From assembly GCF_001424565.1 (NCBI RefSeq), contig NZ_LMOL01000011.1:26546-77986 (forward strand): 51,441 nt of DNA. Direction: 5' to 3'. Below, in pieces: positions 50,168 through 51,441 of this stretch. Each line of letters opens with the position of its first letter. The first letter of the stretch is position 1. Below the pieces are notes generated by a model. It saw only the letters and a program-made list of their open reading frames with translations, ran no database searches and was not told the origin of the DNA. The position numbers were made by a program, and so were the translations under genes. The stretch comes from Arthrobacter sp. Leaf141. Its GTDB lineage: Bacteria; Actinomycetota; Actinomycetes; Actinomycetales; Micrococcaceae.

Positions 50168-50796
50168 ATGGCTGAAACCTATGCACTCATCCGCTTCCAG
50201 GAAGCCGGCGACAGCAAGGCCCGCGCCGGCCTGCTGGTTGAAGACCGGGTCCTGCCGCAGGCAAGGACACCGGCCTGGCCCTGGCCGACGTCGAAATCCT
50301 CGCACCGGTGGAACCTGCCCAGGTCCTGCAGACCGGCGCGAACTAGCGCAAGCACGTCATCGACCTCGCCGCCGCCCACCGCGAACCCGGCGAGGACGAA
50401 GAGGAAGTGCGCGCCAAGACCGCGGCCATGATGGACAAGCGCGCAGGCCAGGGCACGCCGTACTTCTTCATCGGCCTCCCGACGGCGATCGCCTCCGCCA
50501 CGGACGACCTCACCCTGCCGTCCTACTCCAAGTCCCACGACTGGGAGCTGGAGCTCGCTGCGGTGATCGGGAAGACGGCATTCCGCGTCACCCCGGAGGA
50601 AGCCCTGGACTACGTCTTCGGCTACACCATGGTCAACGACATCACCACCCGTGAATACGTCTTCCGCAAGGACATGCCCGCTATCGGCTCGGACTGGTAC
50701 CGCGCCAAAAACGCCCCCGGCTTCCTGCCCACCGGACCGCTGCTGGTGCCCGCCAAGTTCTTCGGCGACCCACAGGACGTCCAGGTGACGCGTAAA
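50168..50796 (+). pseudogene. Broken fumarylacetoacetate hydrolase family gene
   Basis: The N-terminus MAETYALIRFQEAG...VEDRVLPQ is normal, but at about 50260 the frame slips and roughly 50 expected residues are missing. In the new frame the family sequence resumes (ALADVEILAPVEPAQVLQTGAN), then hits TAG at 50344 where Tyr of the GANYRKH block is expected (TAC to TAG). After that the enzyme core is readable (SHDWELELAAVIGK, YTMVNDITTREYVF, KNAPGFLPTGP) to DPQDVQVTRK, where the last ~100 residues are lost and the frame continues into the cyclase gene. The product could not be an active hydrolase. It was probably the second gene of a meta-cleavage operon. Confidence 0.85.
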
Positions 50797-51441
50797 GTGA
50801 CCACCCAGGACACAGCACCAACCAGCGGCACCGGGGAATCAACTGATTCCCCGGTTATCCGGCGTGACGATCCGCTCGGCAGCATCCGCGCCATGGCAGC
50901 GGCCCACAACAACTGGGGCCGCTGGGGCCAGGACGACGTCCTGGGCACCCTGAACTTCATCGACGCCGCCAAGCGCGTCGAAGCCGCGGCACTGGTGAAG
51001 ACCGGTGAGGCGTTCTCGCTGTCCCAGCCGTTCGACACCAACGGCCCGCAAAAGGGCTGGCGCCGCCGCACAAACCCCGTCCACACCATGACGGACACCG
51101 GAGTGGACGCCGAACGCGGCAACCAGGGCTTCCCGCACGGCTTCGGCGGCGCGGACGACGTGATCGCCATGCCGCTGCAGTGCTCCACCCAATGGGACGG
51201 CCTGGGCCACATCTTTGACCAGGGCAAGGCCTGGAACGGCCGCGCCGCCGGGGACGTCGTCACCTCCGAAGGCGACCTGGTGACCGGCATCGAGACTGCC
51301 GCCGCCAAGATCGTCACCAGGGGCGTGCTGCTCGACGTCGGCCGGGCGCTTGGCCCCGAGCTGGGAAGGAACGACGGTGAACTGCCGGACGGCTTCGCCA
51401 TCACCCCGGAACACCTCCAGCGGACCATCGAGCTCCAAGGC
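50797..51441 (+). CDS. Cyclase family protein (partial, cut by window end)
   Basis: At least 215 codons of a cyclase/kynurenine-formamidase-like hydrolase (PF04199 type). Seen are DDVLGTLNFIDAAKRV, the metal-site variant QCSTQWDGLGHIFDQG, and RGVLLDVGRALG. Homology begins near DDPLGSIRAMAAAHNNW. The GTG at 50797 would give a normal-looking N-terminus (MTTQDTAPTSG), but it is also in frame with the tail of the broken FAH gene, so the original start may have been altered by the deletion. Such cyclases commonly accompany extradiol dioxygenase and FAH genes in aromatic degradation. The 3' end lies outside the window. Confidence 0.75.
   Translation, partial: MTTQDTAPTSGTGESTDSPVIRRDDPLGSIRAMAAAHNNWGRWGQDDVLGTLNFIDAAKRVEAAALVKTGEAFSLSQPFDTNGPQKGWRRRTNPVHTMTDTGVDAERGNQGFPHGFGGADDVIAMPLQCSTQWDGLGHIFDQGKAWNGRAAGDVVTSEGDLVTGIETAAAKIVTRGVLLDVGRALGPELGRNDGELPDGFAITPEHLQRTIELQG

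Overview
The window is high-GC DNA of a soil actinobacterium, most likely Arthrobacter/Pseudarthrobacter (Micrococcaceae). The evidence is GC-rich third codon positions, several starts that look leaderless, actinobacterial family pairs (a histidine phosphatase next to an SCO1664-family protein, a remnant of a mycothiol-dependent isomerase) and close similarity in style to Arthrobacter proteins. This placement is from recognition, not from a search. I saw no rRNA, tRNA or CRISPR array.

Region 1 (1-9900) is mostly housekeeping: an MFS transporter, a MoxR-type AAA ATPase with its VWA partner, the phosphatase/SCO1664 pair, a DUF3846 protein with a small lysine-rich protein on an AT-rich patch, an acetyltransferase, a beta-hydroxyacid dehydrogenase and a LacI-family repressor. 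Region 2 (9900-16215) is a carbohydrate or sugar-acid operon. Its promoter carries a perfect LacI-type operator, followed by an NAD-dependent oxidoreductase with a SAF-like C-terminus, a complete four-gene ABC importer and a small ABM-fold protein.

Region 3 (16230-23500) is the most striking part. A DUF4430-type lipoprotein overlaps a gene that encodes an entire ECF vitamin transporter (T, A, A and S parts) in one 986-residue chain. That gene converges on and overlaps cobalamin-dependent methionine synthase metH. I infer a dedicated cobalamin (or related corrinoid) uptake system.

Region 4 (23500-26700) is an accessory island: an FRG-domain gene between two copies of a recombinase-site-like motif, a small hypothetical gene, a truncated serine recombinase and an isomerase remnant. 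Region 5 (26690-46470) is a plant-polysaccharide/glycoside region. It has a GH43 enzyme with its own ABC importer, a GH3 remnant, a self-sufficient CYP116B-like P450, a GH106 alpha-L-rhamnosidase, a DHA2 drug exporter, a flavin reductase/IclR-domain fusion, a LysR regulator, a luciferase-like monooxygenase, a GH3 beta-glycosidase and a TetR regulator. One reading is uptake, deglycosylation and oxidation of plant secondary-metabolite glycosides.

Region 6 (46500-51441) holds a hypothetical protein, a MazG-like protein lacking part of its metal site, an HSL-type esterase and an aromatic ring-cleavage locus in decay. In that locus an intact extradiol dioxygenase is followed by a fumarylacetoacetate-hydrolase gene with several lesions that runs in frame into a cyclase gene cut by the window end. 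A second FAH remnant lies on the opposite strand upstream.
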